The notes: generated from the letters alone by a model not told the origin. A stretch of DNA of 64,000 nt from Weissella kandleri (GCF_001438705.1 NZ_JQBP01000001.1:26581-90580), one strand, 5' to 3'. Counted from the first letter of the stretch, positions 18,302 to 28,697 are shown. Numbers and translations: made by a program.

Positions 18302-19711
18302 ATGACAGACACGATGGATGAACGATTAGCCCAAAAGTTTGCGGCTACTGGCTTTATAGAACAAACCCCCATTCAAAAAGCAGTTTTTGAACCACTGGTT
18401 ACGGGACAATCAATTGACGCCTTAGCACCGACTGGAACCGGGAAAACTCTAGCCTTTACTTGGCCACTTTTGCCATTACTACAGCCAAATGATGGAGAAC
18501 AATTATTAATATTAGCACCATCACAAGAGTTAGCTATGCAAACGACCCGGGTTGTGCGCGAATGGGCGCAAGGTTTTGACTTAAAGGTCTTGGCCTTAAC
18601 TGGGGGGGCTAATGTTAAAAATCAATTGGATCGGTTGAAAAAGCATCCAGAAATTTTGGTGGGTACGCCTGGCCGGGTTGGCGAACTTGCTGCTAGCAAA
18701 AAGTTAAAGTTGCAGCGTTTGCGTACTCTAATCTTAGATGAAGCCGATATCTTACTGCAGGATGAGACGGCTGACCAAATTCAAAATGTTTGGGAATTAT
18801 TCGGTGATGAAGATATTCAAGTCGCGATGTTTGGCGCAACCGCGGTGATTAATCAACGAGCCCAAACGATTTTTCGACGTGAATTTACACGCATTGATTT
18901 ACGGGATGTCCAAATGCCTACTAGTTTGCAGCATCAGTTTGTTTTGACAGCCAATGATCAAAAAAATAAACGGTTGCGGCAGTTAGCAACGCGCAAGGGA
19001 TGGCAGGCGATGGTCTTTTTCAATACGACGAAAGCTTTGAAACAGACGGCTAGCTTTTTGGCGCATGAACACGTGGCGATGGCAACTTTGGTTCGGGGTG
19101 ATTCCAGCCGGACCCGCGCAAGTGCATTGGAAGCTTTTAGGAATGGACAAGCAAAATTTTTGCTGACGACAGACGTCGCTGCCCGTGGATTAGATGTGAT
19201 AGATTTACCCGCAGTCATTAATTATGATTTGCCACGAGATGGTGAAACTTATACGCATCGGGCCGGAAGAACTGGCCGGATGGGACGCACGGGTAAAGTA
19301 GTGACCTTTGGAAATGACCATGATTTGCGTGATTTAAAACGGATGGTGCAAGTTGAAATAGATGTCTTACCCTGGCAACAAATTGTTGAACAAAGCGAGC
19401 GTGCAAAAAGTAAAACCCCCGCGTATGGTAAAAATGGGTGGGAAAGGACGAAGCCACAAGCTGTTCCTAAAAAAAGCAACGTAAAAGCGCAGACGGCAAA
19501 GTTAACGCAAGAACAAGATTTGGATAAACCGCGAGCCAAGCAACGGTCAACTTGGACGATAGGAGCCCCGGTCACGGAGCCGGTTAAAAAATCAGAACGT
19601 TTGGCCAAAGAGAAAAAAGCAAAGCGCCGGAATCAAAAAGATAAAGGAAAGCCTAAACATAAACTGGGACGTGAGTTAGGGAAGAGGAATTTGAATGGCA
19701 GAGATAATTGA
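18302..19711 (+). CDS. DEAD-box RNA helicase
   Basis: 469 residues. Q motif (F-I-E-Q-T-P-I-Q), motif I PTGTGKT at 43-49, motif II DEAD at 146-149, motif III as GAT instead of SAT, motif VI H-R-A-G-R-T-G-R. The last 90 residues are Lys/Arg-rich with many Q and K, a typical RNA-binding tail. It is a CshB/CsdA-like ATP-dependent RNA unwinding enzyme used in ribosome assembly or RNA decay. SD GAGGAA is rather far (12 nt) from the ATG. It overlaps folD by 17 nt. Confidence 0.92.
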   Translation: MTDTMDERLAQKFAATGFIEQTPIQKAVFEPLVTGQSIDALAPTGTGKTLAFTWPLLPLLQPNDGEQLLILAPSQELAMQTTRVVREWAQGFDLKVLALTGGANVKNQLDRLKKHPEILVGTPGRVGELAASKKLKLQRLRTLILDEADILLQDETADQIQNVWELFGDEDIQVAMFGATAVINQRAQTIFRREFTRIDLRDVQMPTSLQHQFVLTANDQKNKRLRQLATRKGWQAMVFFNTTKALKQTASFLAHEHVAMATLVRGDSSRTRASALEAFRNGQAKFLLTTDVAARGLDVIDLPAVINYDLPRDGETYTHRAGRTGRMGRTGKVVTFGNDHDLRDLKRMVQVEIDVLPWQQIVEQSERAKSKTPAYGKNGWERTKPQAVPKKSNVKAQTAKLTQEQDLDKPRAKQRSTWTIGAPVTEPVKKSERLAKEKKAKRRNQKDKGKPKHKLGRELGKRNLNGRDN

Positions 19712-20585
19712 TGGACGAGCGATTGCTCAGCGGGTCCGAGCACAAGTGGCCACACAAACTCAACGTTTACTGGCCGAAAATATTATTCCAGGTCTAGCAG
19801 TTATTTTAGTTGGAAATGATCCAGCTAGTGAAATTTATGTACGCAATAAAGAGCGGGCAGCGGCCAAGACCGGGATTCATAGTGAGACGTTCAAGTTGTC
19901 AGCCACAACTACTGAAGCTGAAGTTTTAGCTTTAATTCAGCGGCTTAACCATGACGCGTCAATTGATGCGATTTTGTTGCAAAGCCCCGTGCCAGGCCAA
20001 ATTAATGAGCAGGCGATGCAAGATGCGATTGCGCCGGAAAAAGACGTGGACGGGTTTAATCCGACCAACATTGGGAAATTATTTGCGAATCGAGCGGGTT
20101 ATTATCCAGTGGCGAATACACCCAAAGGAATTATGACTTTATTAGAACAAGCCCACGTGGAATTGGCGCAACGTTTAGTAGTTATTTTAGGGCGTTCGAA
20201 TTTAGTGGGACGTCCGCTATTTGCCTTGATGGAAGCGCAAAATGCCAGTGTTGTCTTGTTACATCGTTTTACACCAGATGATTTGCGTCATCAATTATTG
20301 CAACAAGCTGATGTGATTATTTCAGCGACGGGGGTACCTAAGTTAGTCCGAGCCGATGATGTTAAGGCGGGGGCGACCGTCATTGATGTTGGTATTACAC
20401 GCCTAGCTGATGGTAGTTTACAAGGCGATGTTGACTTTGAAGCAGTTGCTCCAAAGGCACAAGCAATTACCCCAGTACCAGGTGGGGTTGGACCAATGAC
20501 AATTGCGACGTTATTACAAACGACGGTAGAATTGGCTGCTGAACATCATCAAGTGGAGTTAGAGGCAGGATGGCAGAATATTTAA
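19695..20585 (+). CDS. folD: Methylenetetrahydrofolate dehydrogenase / methenyltetrahydrofolate cyclohydrolase
   Basis: 296 residues, bifunctional one-carbon enzyme. Catalytic Tyr-x-x-x-Lys at Y48/K52, first signature around Q-S-P-V-P-G-Q, NADP-binding G-R-S-N-L-V-G-R-P, and the C-terminal signature P-V-P-G-G-V-G-P-M-T. SD GAGGAA is inside the helicase gene, and the start overlaps the helicase end by 17 nt. Its own end overlaps xseA by 16 nt. Supplies 10-formyl-THF for purines and initiator tRNA. Confidence 0.97.
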   Translation: MAEIIDGRAIAQRVRAQVATQTQRLLAENIIPGLAVILVGNDPASEIYVRNKERAAAKTGIHSETFKLSATTTEAEVLALIQRLNHDASIDAILLQSPVPGQINEQAMQDAIAPEKDVDGFNPTNIGKLFANRAGYYPVANTPKGIMTLLEQAHVELAQRLVVILGRSNLVGRPLFALMEAQNASVVLLHRFTPDDLRHQLLQQADVIISATGVPKLVRADDVKAGATVIDVGITRLADGSLQGDVDFEAVAPKAQAITPVPGGVGPMTIATLLQTTVELAAEHHQVELEAGWQNI

Positions 20586-21838
20586 CAGTAAGTGCATTAA
20601 CACAATATTTAAAACGTAAATTTGTGGCAGATCCATATTTAAAAGAGGTTTACCTGACGGGAGAAGTGTCTAATTTTCGACCACGGTCGAAGCATCAGTA
20701 TTTTTCAATTAAAGATGAGCATGCGGTGATTAATGCGACCCTTTTTCAAGGTGTCTATCGGAAGCTACCTTTCCAATTGGAAGCTGGTATGCGAGTGAAT
20801 GTGGTTGGACATATTGATTTATATGCGCCGAATGGAGGTTATTCCATTATTATTGAGCGCATTGAGCCAGACGGGGTCGGTGCCTTGGCAGTGCAATATG
20901 AGCAGCTAAAGCGCAAGTTGGAAACAGAAGGGTTGTTTCAACAAAATCAACGAGCTATTCCAGCATTTCCAAAGAAAATTGCGGTGATTACTTCGCCGAG
21001 TGGAGCGGTTATTCAAGACATTCGGACGACTGTGCAGCGACGTTATCCGATTGCACAAATTTATCTTTATCCCGCAGTAGTTCAGGGGCAAGGTTCCGTT
21101 CCCAATCTATTACAGCAATTAAAACGGGTGGCACAAGTAAATTACGATGTTTTGATTATTGGACGGGGTGGTGGTTCAATTGAAGATCTTTGGGCTTTTA
21201 ATGATGAACAATTAGCACGCCAATTGGTGCAGATGCCTATGCCAATGATTAGCTCGGTGGGGCATGAAACGGACACGACGATTGCCGATTTTATTGCCGA
21301 TCAGCGGGCTGCGACACCGACTGCTGCGGCTGAAATTGCGACGCCGGTCCTATTGACAGACCTTTTTAATGAATTAAACCAGACGCAGATGCGTATGATT
21401 AATAGTTTAAGTAATCGGTTAAATTATTTGGATGAACGTTTAACCCGTGTACAACAGAGTGCGGTCTTACAACAACCAACGCGTTTATATGAAGGCTTAA
21501 GCCGTCGAGTGGATTTAGCTCAAGATCGTTTAGCGCAAATGTTTAAGACACAATTGACGCAAAATCAGCATCGCTTGGCCTTAATCATGCCACGGTTAAA
21601 TAATGCGATGCAACGGCAAATCGAACAAAAGCAAACACGTTATGCGCGGGCCGTCCATGGTTTAGATTTAATGAGCCCCTTAGCTGTTTTAGCCCGGGGG
21701 TATAGTGTTACGACCAATCAAAATCAGCAAGTAGTACGACAGGTTGGTGATGTTGCGACTGGCGATCAGGTATATATTCAAGTGAATGACGGACAAATCT
21801 TGGCCCAGGTTACGGAGATAAAAAAAGAAAATGACTAA
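20570..21838 (+). CDS. xseA: Exodeoxyribonuclease VII large subunit
   Basis: 422 residues. N-terminal OB fold with G-E-V-S-N-F-R, then the catalytic core with [11 protein letters not shown] and [14 protein letters not shown], and a long coiled coil (about 265-370) that binds XseB. The complex degrades single-stranded DNA to oligonucleotides in repair. Overlaps folD (16 nt) and xseB (8 nt), so the subunits are made together. Confidence 0.97.
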   Translation: MAEYLTVSALTQYLKRKFVADPYLKEVYLTGEVSNFRPRSKHQYFSIKDEHAVINATLFQGVYRKLPFQLEAGMRVNVVGHIDLYAPNGGYSIIIERIEPDGVGALAVQYEQLKRKLETEGLFQQNQRAIPAFPKKIAVITSPSGAVIQDIRTTVQRRYPIAQIYLYPAVVQGQGSVPNLLQQLKRVAQVNYDVLIIGRGGGSIEDLWAFNDEQLARQLVQMPMPMISSVGHETDTTIADFIADQRAATPTAAAEIATPVLLTDLFNELNQTQMRMINSLSNRLNYLDERLTRVQQSAVLQQPTRLYEGLSRRVDLAQDRLAQMFKTQLTQNQHRLALIMPRLNNAMQRQIEQKQTRYARAVHGLDLMSPLAVLARGYSVTTNQNQQVVRQVGDVATGDQVYIQVNDGQILAQVTEIKKEND

Positions 21839-22061
21839 TGAAAAAGAACAAACATTTGAAGAAAAATTAACAACATTGGAATCAATTGTGACCCAATTAG
21901 AAAAAGGTGAAATCCCGCTTGAACAAGCGATTGAAGTTTTTCAAAAAGGGATGGTTTTGTCAAAGGAGCTTCAACAAAGCTTACAGACGGCTGAACAAAG
22001 TCTGACAAAGATTGTACAAGATGACGGTCAAATTCAAGATTTTCAATCTGAGGATAAATGA
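21831..22061 (+). CDS. xseB: Exodeoxyribonuclease VII small subunit
   Basis: 76 residues, typical length. Two-helix coiled coil with the family pattern F-E-E-K-L-T-x-L-E-x-I-V-x-x-L-E-x-G and an acidic tail. Overlaps both xseA and ispA (by 4 nt). Confidence 0.95.
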   Translation: MTNEKEQTFEEKLTTLESIVTQLEKGEIPLEQAIEVFQKGMVLSKELQQSLQTAEQSLTKIVQDDGQIQDFQSEDK

Positions 22062-22924
22062 ATATGAACTTTAATCAATTTACGCAAAAGATGCACCCGC
22101 AAATTGAGGAAACTTTAACCCACGGATTAGCATCAGTGTCATCAAATAATGAATTGCAGGCGGCTTTGGAGTATGCCACTTTGGCTGGTGGAAAACGGCT
22201 CCGCCCGTTATTAACGCTGGCTGTCTTACAAAGTTATCATGTGAATACGCAGGCATATTTAAAAGCGGCCAGTGCGGTGGAATTAATTCATAGCTATAGC
22301 TTGATTCACGATGATTTACCTATTATGGATGATGATGATTTACGGCGAGGTCAGCCCACGACACATCGTAAATTTGGTGCTGCAATCGCTTTATTAGCGG
22401 GGGATGCTTTACAACCCTTAGCTTTTGAATGGTTGTTGAGTGCAGAACACTTAAGCTCGCAACAAAAGCTTGCATTAGCCCAGACTTTGGCGCAAGCGGC
22501 TGGGGTAGGTGGCATGGTAGGCGGCCAAGTTGAAGATTGGCAGATGACCGGTCGCACGCCCCAAGTTGCAGAATTAGATCAAATTCATCAAAAAAAGACG
22601 GGTGCTTTGATTACCTATGCTTGTCAGGCTGGTGGCATTATGGCCAATGCTAGCCTAGTTGAGATGCAGGCTTTAATCCGTTTTGGTCAAGCTTTTGGCT
22701 TTGCTTTTCAATTAAAAGATGATTTGAATGACTGGCAACAAGACAAAGGTGCAGATAAAAATGCTTACCCTGCTTTAATTGGTTTCAAAGCCACGCAGGA
22801 GCGCTTAAAAGCCACGGTGGAGCAGGCGCAACAGGCGGTAGCTGAGTTAGTGCAAGTCAGTCAATTAGATTGGGAATTGTTGAAAACGAGTTTAGCATAT
22901 TTTGAAGATGTGATGGAGAATTAG
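22058..22924 (+). CDS. ispA: Farnesyl diphosphate synthase (polyprenyl synthetase)
   Basis: 288 residues. First aspartate-rich motif [10 protein letters not shown] at 85-94, second motif K-D-D-L-N-D near 226, and the G-G-K-R-L-R-P substrate loop at 44-50. It condenses IPP with DMAPP/GPP to farnesyl diphosphate, the precursor of undecaprenyl phosphate. An ATG two codons later (22064) fits the SD GAGG slightly better, so the start may be there. Sits between xseB and tlyA, the usual Firmicutes place. Confidence 0.95.
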   Translation: MNMNFNQFTQKMHPQIEETLTHGLASVSSNNELQAALEYATLAGGKRLRPLLTLAVLQSYHVNTQAYLKAASAVELIHSYSLIHDDLPIMDDDDLRRGQPTTHRKFGAAIALLAGDALQPLAFEWLLSAEHLSSQQKLALAQTLAQAAGVGGMVGGQVEDWQMTGRTPQVAELDQIHQKKTGALITYACQAGGIMANASLVEMQALIRFGQAFGFAFQLKDDLNDWQQDKGADKNAYPALIGFKATQERLKATVEQAQQAVAELVQVSQLDWELLKTSLAYFEDVMEN

Positions 22925-22930
22925 GGATTC

Positions 22931-23779
22931 ATGGCGAAATTGGAAAAAGAGCGGGTTGATATTTTAGCCGTGCAACAAGGCTTATTTACTTCGCGGGAGC
23001 AAGCGAAGCGAGCCATTATGGCCGGTGAAATTTTAGGCGAAAATGAGCAACGCATGGATAAACCGGGTGAAAAAATTGCGGTCACAATTGAGTTGCATCT
23101 AAAAGGGGCGCCGATGCCTTACGTTTCACGTGGTGGTTTTAAGTTAGAAAAAATGCGCGACGTTTTTAAGCTAGACTTTAGCGGTAAAACGGTGCTCGAT
23201 ATTGGATCATCGACGGGTGGTTTTACGGATGTTGCCTTACAAAGTGGGGCTCAATTAGTCTATGCGTTGGATGTTGGAACAAATCAGCTCGTTTGGAAAT
23301 TGCGTTCAGACGAGCGTGTCGTAGTGATGGAGAACACAAACTTTCGGTATAGTAAGCTAGATGATTTTAAAATGGGACAGCCAGAAATGGCAACAATTGA
23401 TGTCTCATTTATTTCATTGAATTTAATTCTAGCGCCCTTGGCTCAAATTTTGGTGCCAGGAGGGTCAGTGGCTACCTTGATTAAACCTCAATTTGAAGCG
23501 GGGCGTACGGCAGTAGGTAAGCATGGGATTGTGAAGTCCGCTGAAACGCACCTTCAAGTGATTAATCAAGTCACTGAATATGCACAACAAGCTGGTTTTA
23601 GTATGGTGGCACTGGACTATTCCCCAATTAAAGGTGGCTCTGGTAATATTGAATTTATTGCACACTTGAAGTTAGATGGTGGGCAAGATACGATTAATTT
23701 AGCAGCGCGACAAGCCATGGTGCAAGCCGCACATGAGCAATTAAATGCACATCGGGAGCAGACGGATGGTCAGAAATAA
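22931..23779 (+). CDS. tlyA: TlyA family rRNA 2'-O-methyltransferase
   Basis: 282 residues. N-terminal S4 RNA-binding domain (about 5-65) followed by an FtsJ-like methyltransferase with SAM motif L-D-I-G-S-S-T-G-G-F-T and the catalytic K-D-K-E scaffold. TlyA methylates 16S and 23S rRNA ribose in actinobacteria; Firmicutes members are less studied, and the haemolysin label is historical. Starts 6 nt after ispA and overlaps argR by 14 nt. Confidence 0.9.
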   Translation: MAKLEKERVDILAVQQGLFTSREQAKRAIMAGEILGENEQRMDKPGEKIAVTIELHLKGAPMPYVSRGGFKLEKMRDVFKLDFSGKTVLDIGSSTGGFTDVALQSGAQLVYALDVGTNQLVWKLRSDERVVVMENTNFRYSKLDDFKMGQPEMATIDVSFISLNLILAPLAQILVPGGSVATLIKPQFEAGRTAVGKHGIVKSAETHLQVINQVTEYAQQAGFSMVALDYSPIKGGSGNIEFIAHLKLDGGQDTINLAARQAMVQAAHEQLNAHREQTDGQK

Positions 23780-24215
23780 AATGGCACGGCAAGCCGAAAT
23801 TAGACAGATTATTAAACAACAGCGGGTTCAAACGCAAGAAGAACTAGCGAGGATTTTAAATGATCGTGGTTGGAATGTGACCCAAGCGACCGTCTCACGC
23901 GATATTAGTAGTATGCAGTTGGTGAAAGTCCCTCTAAGTGAAGGGGGCTTTGCGTATGACTTAATGCGGGATGCCGATTATGAAACGCAGGTTAAGGCGA
24001 TTTTACAAGAATCACAAACGCGGATGCAGGCGCAGGGTAATTTGATTATGGTCAAAGTTTTGCCGGGAACTGGTCCAGCCTTAAAGACTGCCTTAGAAGC
24101 TTTAGATTTAAATGAAATCTTTGGGGTTGTCGGGGATGATAACGGCGCATTGATTATTGTCAAAGCCGGGTATCATGCTTCAGGTTTAATGGATAAGTTG
24201 GCCCAATTACCATGA
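23766..24215 (+). CDS. argR: ArgR-family arginine repressor (copy 1)
   Basis: 149 residues. N-terminal winged helix (R-Q-A-E-I-R-Q-I-I...Q-E-E-L-A-R-I-L...T-Q-A-T-V-S-R-D-I) and C-terminal hexamer/arginine domain with P-G-T-G-P-A-L-K and G-D-D-N. ATGs occur at 23745, 23766 and 23781; I choose 23766 because SD GGGAG lies 7 nt before it. This is the tlyA-recN-linked AhrC-type position. A second copy lies at 51636. No arginine biosynthetic gene is in the window. Confidence 0.88.
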   Translation: MVRNKMARQAEIRQIIKQQRVQTQEELARILNDRGWNVTQATVSRDISSMQLVKVPLSEGGFAYDLMRDADYETQVKAILQESQTRMQAQGNLIMVKVLPGTGPALKTALEALDLNEIFGVVGDDNGALIIVKAGYHASGLMDKLAQLP

Positions 24216-24230
24216 AATAAGGAGTGAACA

Positions 24231-25907
24231 ATGTTACAGGAATTATCAATTAAAGATTTTGCGATTATTTCAGAGCTGAATCTCAGCTTTGACGATGGGA
24301 TGACCGTTTTAACAGGGGAGACTGGCGCGGGAAAGTCGATTATTATTGATGCTGTAGGATTGTTGGCTGGTGGGCGGAGTTCCACAGATTATCTGCGTGA
24401 AGGGACGAAAAAAGCTGTTTTACAAGGGCTTTTTACCTTGGAAAACACCGAGCGGATTACGCCAGTTTTGGATAAATATGATATTGAATTAGATGAGCAA
24501 CAATTATTGATTCATCGTGAAATTCAACAAAGCGGGCGCAATGTCATCCGGGTGAATGGACAATTAGTTAATACGACTGGTCTGCGCGAGATTGGGCAAT
24601 ACCTAGTTGATATTCATGGACAAAATGAACATCAGGAATTAATGAAAGTTGAACGGCATGAGGCACTCTTGGACCAGTATGCTGGGGCTGAGTTAGAACC
24701 AGCGCGGCAAACTTATACGGAAGCTTTTAAGCAGTATCAAAGCCTCGCTAAGCGCTATCGGCAGCGCCAAGCTGATAAACAGGCTTTTGCGCAGCGCTTA
24801 GATATGTTGACCTTTCAAGTGAATGAATTGCAAGAAGCGCAGTTGATGACCGGCGAAGAAGAGGAGTTAGATCATGAGTATCAGGAGTTGTCTAATTTCC
24901 AAGATGTTTTAGAAGCGTTGTCGGCTGCTTATACTTCCCTTGATGGCGATTGGGAAGGAAACGGTTTAACGATTGTAGGTGAAGCTTTGAGTTCGATGGA
25001 GAGCATTGAAGAGGTTGGGAGCCGTTATCAAAAGTTGACGGAAACCATTCGTGATTCTTATTATGAGTTGCAAGAAGCAGCGTCAGAATTAGCCGCGGTT
25101 CGGGACGGACTAGAATTTGATGGCGACCGGTTACAAACAGTAACTGATCGCTTGAATTTAATTCATACATTAGAAAATAAATATGGGGCGACTGTTGAAG
25201 AAATTCTAAGTTATCAAAATCAAATTGAACAAGAATTGAGCTTGATGAAGGGCGAAGGTACGGAATTATCGGATTTGAAAGAACAAGTGGTTCAAGCCCA
25301 ACATACTACCCATGTGGCAGCTCAAAAGTTAACGGATTTGCGCAAACAAGCAGCGGGCCAATTAACCCAAGCGATTCATGAACAATTAGCTGATTTGTAT
25401 ATGGATAAAGCGGTTTTTTCAGTACATATGGAAAAAACAAAAACGTTGCATGCTACGGGACAAGATCAAATTGAATTTTATATTCAAACTAATCCGGGTG
25501 AAGCAGCCAAGCCTTTGGCAAAAATTGCATCCGGAGGAGAACTGAGCCGTATGATGTTAGCGATGAAAACTATTTTTGCGCAAGATCAAGGGGTGACCGC
25601 CATTGTTTTCGATGAAGTGGATACCGGTGTTTCAGGCCGGGTAGCGCAAGCCATCGCGAATAAGATTTCCAAAATAGCCGAACACTCGCAAGTTTTAACG
25701 ATTACGCATCTCCCACAAGTTGCGGCAATTGCGCAACATCAATTATATATTAAGAAAAAAATTGTTGACGATCGGACTTTGACAACTGTGACTCCACTGG
25801 ATGTGAAGGCACGAATTGATGAAATTGCGCGGATGTTATCTGGGAATCAATTAACTGATGCCGCCCGGCAGAATGCGCGTGATTTGTTGGCTCAAAATCA
25901 GGATTAA
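24231..25907 (+). CDS. recN: DNA repair protein RecN
   Basis: 558 residues, SMC-like ATPase for double-strand break repair. Walker A GETGAGKS at 29-36, long coiled coils (about 150-370), ABC signature A-S-G-G-E-L-S-R, Walker B V-F-D-E-V-D-T-G-V-S-G. SD AAGGAG precedes the ATG. Last gene of the folD-recN overlapping run. Confidence 0.97.
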   Translation: MLQELSIKDFAIISELNLSFDDGMTVLTGETGAGKSIIIDAVGLLAGGRSSTDYLREGTKKAVLQGLFTLENTERITPVLDKYDIELDEQQLLIHREIQQSGRNVIRVNGQLVNTTGLREIGQYLVDIHGQNEHQELMKVERHEALLDQYAGAELEPARQTYTEAFKQYQSLAKRYRQRQADKQAFAQRLDMLTFQVNELQEAQLMTGEEEELDHEYQELSNFQDVLEALSAAYTSLDGDWEGNGLTIVGEALSSMESIEEVGSRYQKLTETIRDSYYELQEAASELAAVRDGLEFDGDRLQTVTDRLNLIHTLENKYGATVEEILSYQNQIEQELSLMKGEGTELSDLKEQVVQAQHTTHVAAQKLTDLRKQAAGQLTQAIHEQLADLYMDKAVFSVHMEKTKTLHATGQDQIEFYIQTNPGEAAKPLAKIASGGELSRMMLAMKTIFAQDQGVTAIVFDEVDTGVSGRVAQAIANKISKIAEHSQVLTITHLPQVAAIAQHQLYIKKKIVDDRTLTTVTPLDVKARIDEIARMLSGNQLTDAARQNARDLLAQNQD

Positions 25908-25992
25908 GCGTATGGTATTGATGTTAACTGTCTTACAAAATTTCAGGGTGGTTGCTGGTGGCTTTTTAAGTGCGGTATGCTTGGATTAGTAG

Positions 25993-26021
25993 TTGAATAA
26001 AATTTGAAAAACAGGTAAGAT
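25993..26021 (+). promoter_or_regulatory. gmk promoter
   Basis: TTGAAT (25993-25998), 17-bp spacer, TAAGAT (26016-26021), 42 bp before the gmk ATG. Confidence 0.55.
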
Positions 26022-26062
26022 AAGAGTTATTATTACAAAGATGTAAAAGGGGTACATAGGAC

Positions 26063-26680
26063 ATGAAGCGTGGGGTTTTAATTGTTTTGTCTGGTCCATC
26101 TGGCGTTGGTAAAGGAACGGTACGGAAGGCCTTGTTTGAGGAGCCAGATATTGACTTCACGTATTCGATTTCAATGACGACGCGTAAGCCACGGGATGGT
26201 GAAGTCCATGGAGAAGACTATTTCTTCGTGAGTCGTGATGAATTTGAAGCTAATATTAAAGCAAATAACATGCTAGAATATGCTGAATATGTTGGTAATT
26301 ACTATGGAACTCCCAAAAGTTTTATCGATGAAACTTTGGCATCCGGACATGATGTTTTTTTGGAAATTGATGTCCAAGGGGCTTTGCAGGTCAAAGAAAA
26401 GATGCCTGAAGGAGCTTATATCTTTTTGACACCACCTGATTTAAAAGCTTTAAAAGAACGGCTTCAAGGTCGTGGCACTGACGCACCAGAGGTGATTGAG
26501 CGCCGGGTAGCGGCCGCTTCATCTGAGATTCGCATGATGGCTAATTATGATTATGCCGTGGTTAATGATGAAGTTGAGACTGCCGTGGATCGGATTAAGA
26601 ATATTGTGCAGGTTGAACGGCTACGTGTGAACCATATTTTACCAGAATATATTGCTATGATTGAGGAGTTTGAGAAATGA
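26063..26680 (+). CDS. gmk: Guanylate kinase
   Basis: 205 residues. P-loop GPSGVGKGT at 11-19; GMP-binding residues in S-x-S-M-T-T-R-x-P-R-x-G-E and G-x-D-Y-F-F. Converts GMP to GDP. Overlaps rpoZ by 4 nt, a standard Firmicutes pair. Confidence 0.97.
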   Translation: MKRGVLIVLSGPSGVGKGTVRKALFEEPDIDFTYSISMTTRKPRDGEVHGEDYFFVSRDEFEANIKANNMLEYAEYVGNYYGTPKSFIDETLASGHDVFLEIDVQGALQVKEKMPEGAYIFLTPPDLKALKERLQGRGTDAPEVIERRVAAASSEIRMMANYDYAVVNDEVETAVDRIKNIVQVERLRVNHILPEYIAMIEEFEK

Positions 26681-26889
26681 TTTTATATCCATCTGTTGAT
26701 AAGTTGCTAGAACAAGTAAATTCACGTTATAAGTTAATTGCGCTAGGGTCAAAACGAGCACATGAATTGGAACAAGGAAGTTTACCAACCATCGCGAAAT
26801 TTGATTCAGTGAAGCCAATTGGGCAAGCGTTTGAAGAAATTGAAGCCGGTAACGTGATTGTTGATCCAGATGAAACAGAAATGGATTAA
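26677..26889 (+). CDS. rpoZ: RNA polymerase omega subunit
   Basis: 70 residues. The L-Y-P-S-V-D-K-L-L start and [16 protein letters not shown] signature are typical. Helps assemble RNA polymerase. In many Firmicutes priA, def, fmt and rsmB follow; here a terminator and a glycosyltransferase cassette follow instead. Confidence 0.95.
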   Translation: MILYPSVDKLLEQVNSRYKLIALGSKRAHELEQGSLPTIAKFDSVKPIGQAFEEIEAGNVIVDPDETEMD

Positions 26890-26905
26890 TTGAATGAGCA
26901 CTTGG

Positions 26906-26938
26906 AGTGGGTGACGGCAGCGTTTTCCCACTTTTTTT
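26906..26938 (+). terminator. Terminator after rpoZ
   Basis: AGTGGG (26906-26911) pairs with CCCACT (26927-26932) across a 15-nt loop, followed by seven Ts. Confidence 0.75.
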
Positions 26939-26993
26939 AGAGCCAAAAAGTGTTTAAATCATGGTTGGAATATGATTATTGAGGAGAGAACTG

Positions 26994-27791
26994 ATGGAAC
27001 AAGCAGCGACAAAGGTGACGATTTTAGTAGCAGCCCATAAGCCCTATTCGATGCCTGATGATTCAATCTATCGGCCAATTCTGGTGGGGGCAGCCCAGCA
27101 TGCGAATGTACCAAATGAACATTGGCTCAAAGATGAAACTGGTCGCAATATCTCTCAGAAAAATGCTCATTATAATGAATTAACGGCTTTATATTGGGCT
27201 AAATATAATTTAAAAGATCAAGAGGTAATTGGATTAGCACACTATCGACGTTTTTTAGGACGCAAGATGAGTCATCAATACACGGCTTTATTGACGCAAA
27301 GTGATATTGAGCAGGGGTTGGCGCAAACGGATGTTTTGTTGCCTAAGGCACGCAATTATTGGATTGAAACGCAAGCCAAACATTATTTAAATGCGCATGC
27401 CAAACGCCCTTTGGAAGTGTTATCAGCTGTGATTACAAAGCATTATCCTAGATACCAAGCGGCTTTTGAGCAGGTTCAAGCATCAAAAAAGGCTCATTTA
27501 TTTAATATGAGTATTATGCGACAGGCAGATTTTCAAGCTTATACTGATTTTATGTTTGGCGTGTTAGAATTAGTGGATGACCAGTTGGATTATGCGCAAT
27601 TAACAGGGGAAGATCAGCGGGCACTCGGCTTTTTAGGTGAGCGTTTGATGGATGTTTGGTTGATTGCAAATGAGAAACGATATTTGGAATATCCATTGGT
27701 AACATTGGAAAAAACAAATTGGTTGAATAAAGGGTGGCATTTTTTGCGCCGTCATTTTAGTAATTCTCAAAATAAAAAAACGCATTTCTAA
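26994..27791 (+). CDS. DUF4422 polysaccharide-synthesis glycosyltransferase
   Basis: 265 residues. The V-T-I-L-V-A-A-H-K start, the conserved N-I-S-x-K-N-x-x-Y-N-E-L-T and G-L-A-H-Y-R-R-F stretches mark the DUF4422 family, found in capsule and exopolysaccharide clusters and regarded as glycosyltransferases; donor and acceptor are unknown. A TTG at 26979 is in frame, but SD GAGGAG lies 7 nt before the ATG at 26994. Next to a GT2 enzyme and UDP-galactopyranose mutase, so a role in a galactofuranose-containing glycan is likely. Confidence 0.85.
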   Translation: MEQAATKVTILVAAHKPYSMPDDSIYRPILVGAAQHANVPNEHWLKDETGRNISQKNAHYNELTALYWAKYNLKDQEVIGLAHYRRFLGRKMSHQYTALLTQSDIEQGLAQTDVLLPKARNYWIETQAKHYLNAHAKRPLEVLSAVITKHYPRYQAAFEQVQASKKAHLFNMSIMRQADFQAYTDFMFGVLELVDDQLDYAQLTGEDQRALGFLGERLMDVWLIANEKRYLEYPLVTLEKTNWLNKGWHFLRRHFSNSQNKKTHF

Positions 27792-27803
27792 GGAGAGCAA
27801 TTT

Positions 27804-28697
27804 ATGACGACGAGTGCGGTAGTCGTGACTTTTAATCGGTTAACAATGTTAAAAGAAGTCATTGCGGCTTTACAAAATTCACAAACAAAAGTGGATCATA
27901 TTATTATTGTTGATAATCATTCAGACCAGGATACATATGAATATTTAACTGGTTTAGGATCGCAAATTGAATATATGCGGTTAGATGAAAACTTAGGTGG
28001 TGCGGGTGGCTTTAATCGTGGGGTGCGTTACTTTATGGAACACACCCAAGATGAATTTGTTTGGTTGATGGACGATGATACTGTACCACATCCAGAGACC
28101 TTAACTAATTTATTGCGGTTTGCGCATGAAACACCTCAGTTTGGCTTTTTAGCTTCGGACGTACGGTGGACGGATGGTCATCGCGCGAAGATGAATAATC
28201 CGGCGCCAAAAAACCGGCTCCATAAAATTCCTGAAAATACGACTAAAAATGAAGAATTGATGAACGCGACTTTTGTGAGCCTATTAATGGCTCGTCCTGT
28301 GGTCGCACAAATTGGGCTGCCCATCACTGAATTCTTTATTTGGGGGGATGATATTGAATATACCGAACGGGCTGGTCGTGTGGCTCCTGGGTACTTTGTG
28401 GCCGATGCTCGCGTAACCCACAAGATGAAGAGCAATGTCGGGTCTGATATCTTGACTGATTCTTTGGATCGGTTACCCCGTTATTTTTATTCATATCGGA
28501 ATAAAGTTTATTACGGAGCGAAACGAAATTTCTTGGGGCGGTTGAAATCCGACGCACGTATCTTGTATGAGTTTTTAAAATTATGTTTGAAACCAGGTAT
28601 TCAAAATCGGCGGCAACGGATCCATGTTTTAGTGAGCGGCGTGCAAGCGGGACGGCATTTCAAGCCGGTCATTGAATCTGTCGAAGTGATGAAATAG
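27804..28697 (+). CDS. GlfT-like family 2 glycosyltransferase (probable galactofuranosyltransferase)
   Basis: 297 residues. GT-A fold with V-V-V-T-F-N-R at the start, donor site D-E-N-L-G-G-A-G-G-F-N-R-G, metal-binding M-D-D-D-T near 90, and a catalytic W-G-D-D-I-E-Y. The G-G-A-G-G-F-N-R-G stretch and W-G-D-D-I are shared with mycobacterial GlfT enzymes that use UDP-galactofuranose. glf lies 155 nt downstream, consistent with that donor. The C-terminal part is basic and probably sits on the membrane. SD AAGGAGAG precedes the ATG, 12 nt after the DUF4422 gene. Confidence 0.85.
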   Translation: MTTSAVVVTFNRLTMLKEVIAALQNSQTKVDHIIIVDNHSDQDTYEYLTGLGSQIEYMRLDENLGGAGGFNRGVRYFMEHTQDEFVWLMDDDTVPHPETLTNLLRFAHETPQFGFLASDVRWTDGHRAKMNNPAPKNRLHKIPENTTKNEELMNATFVSLLMARPVVAQIGLPITEFFIWGDDIEYTERAGRVAPGYFVADARVTHKMKSNVGSDILTDSLDRLPRYFYSYRNKVYYGAKRNFLGRLKSDARILYEFLKLCLKPGIQNRRQRIHVLVSGVQAGRHFKPVIESVEVMK

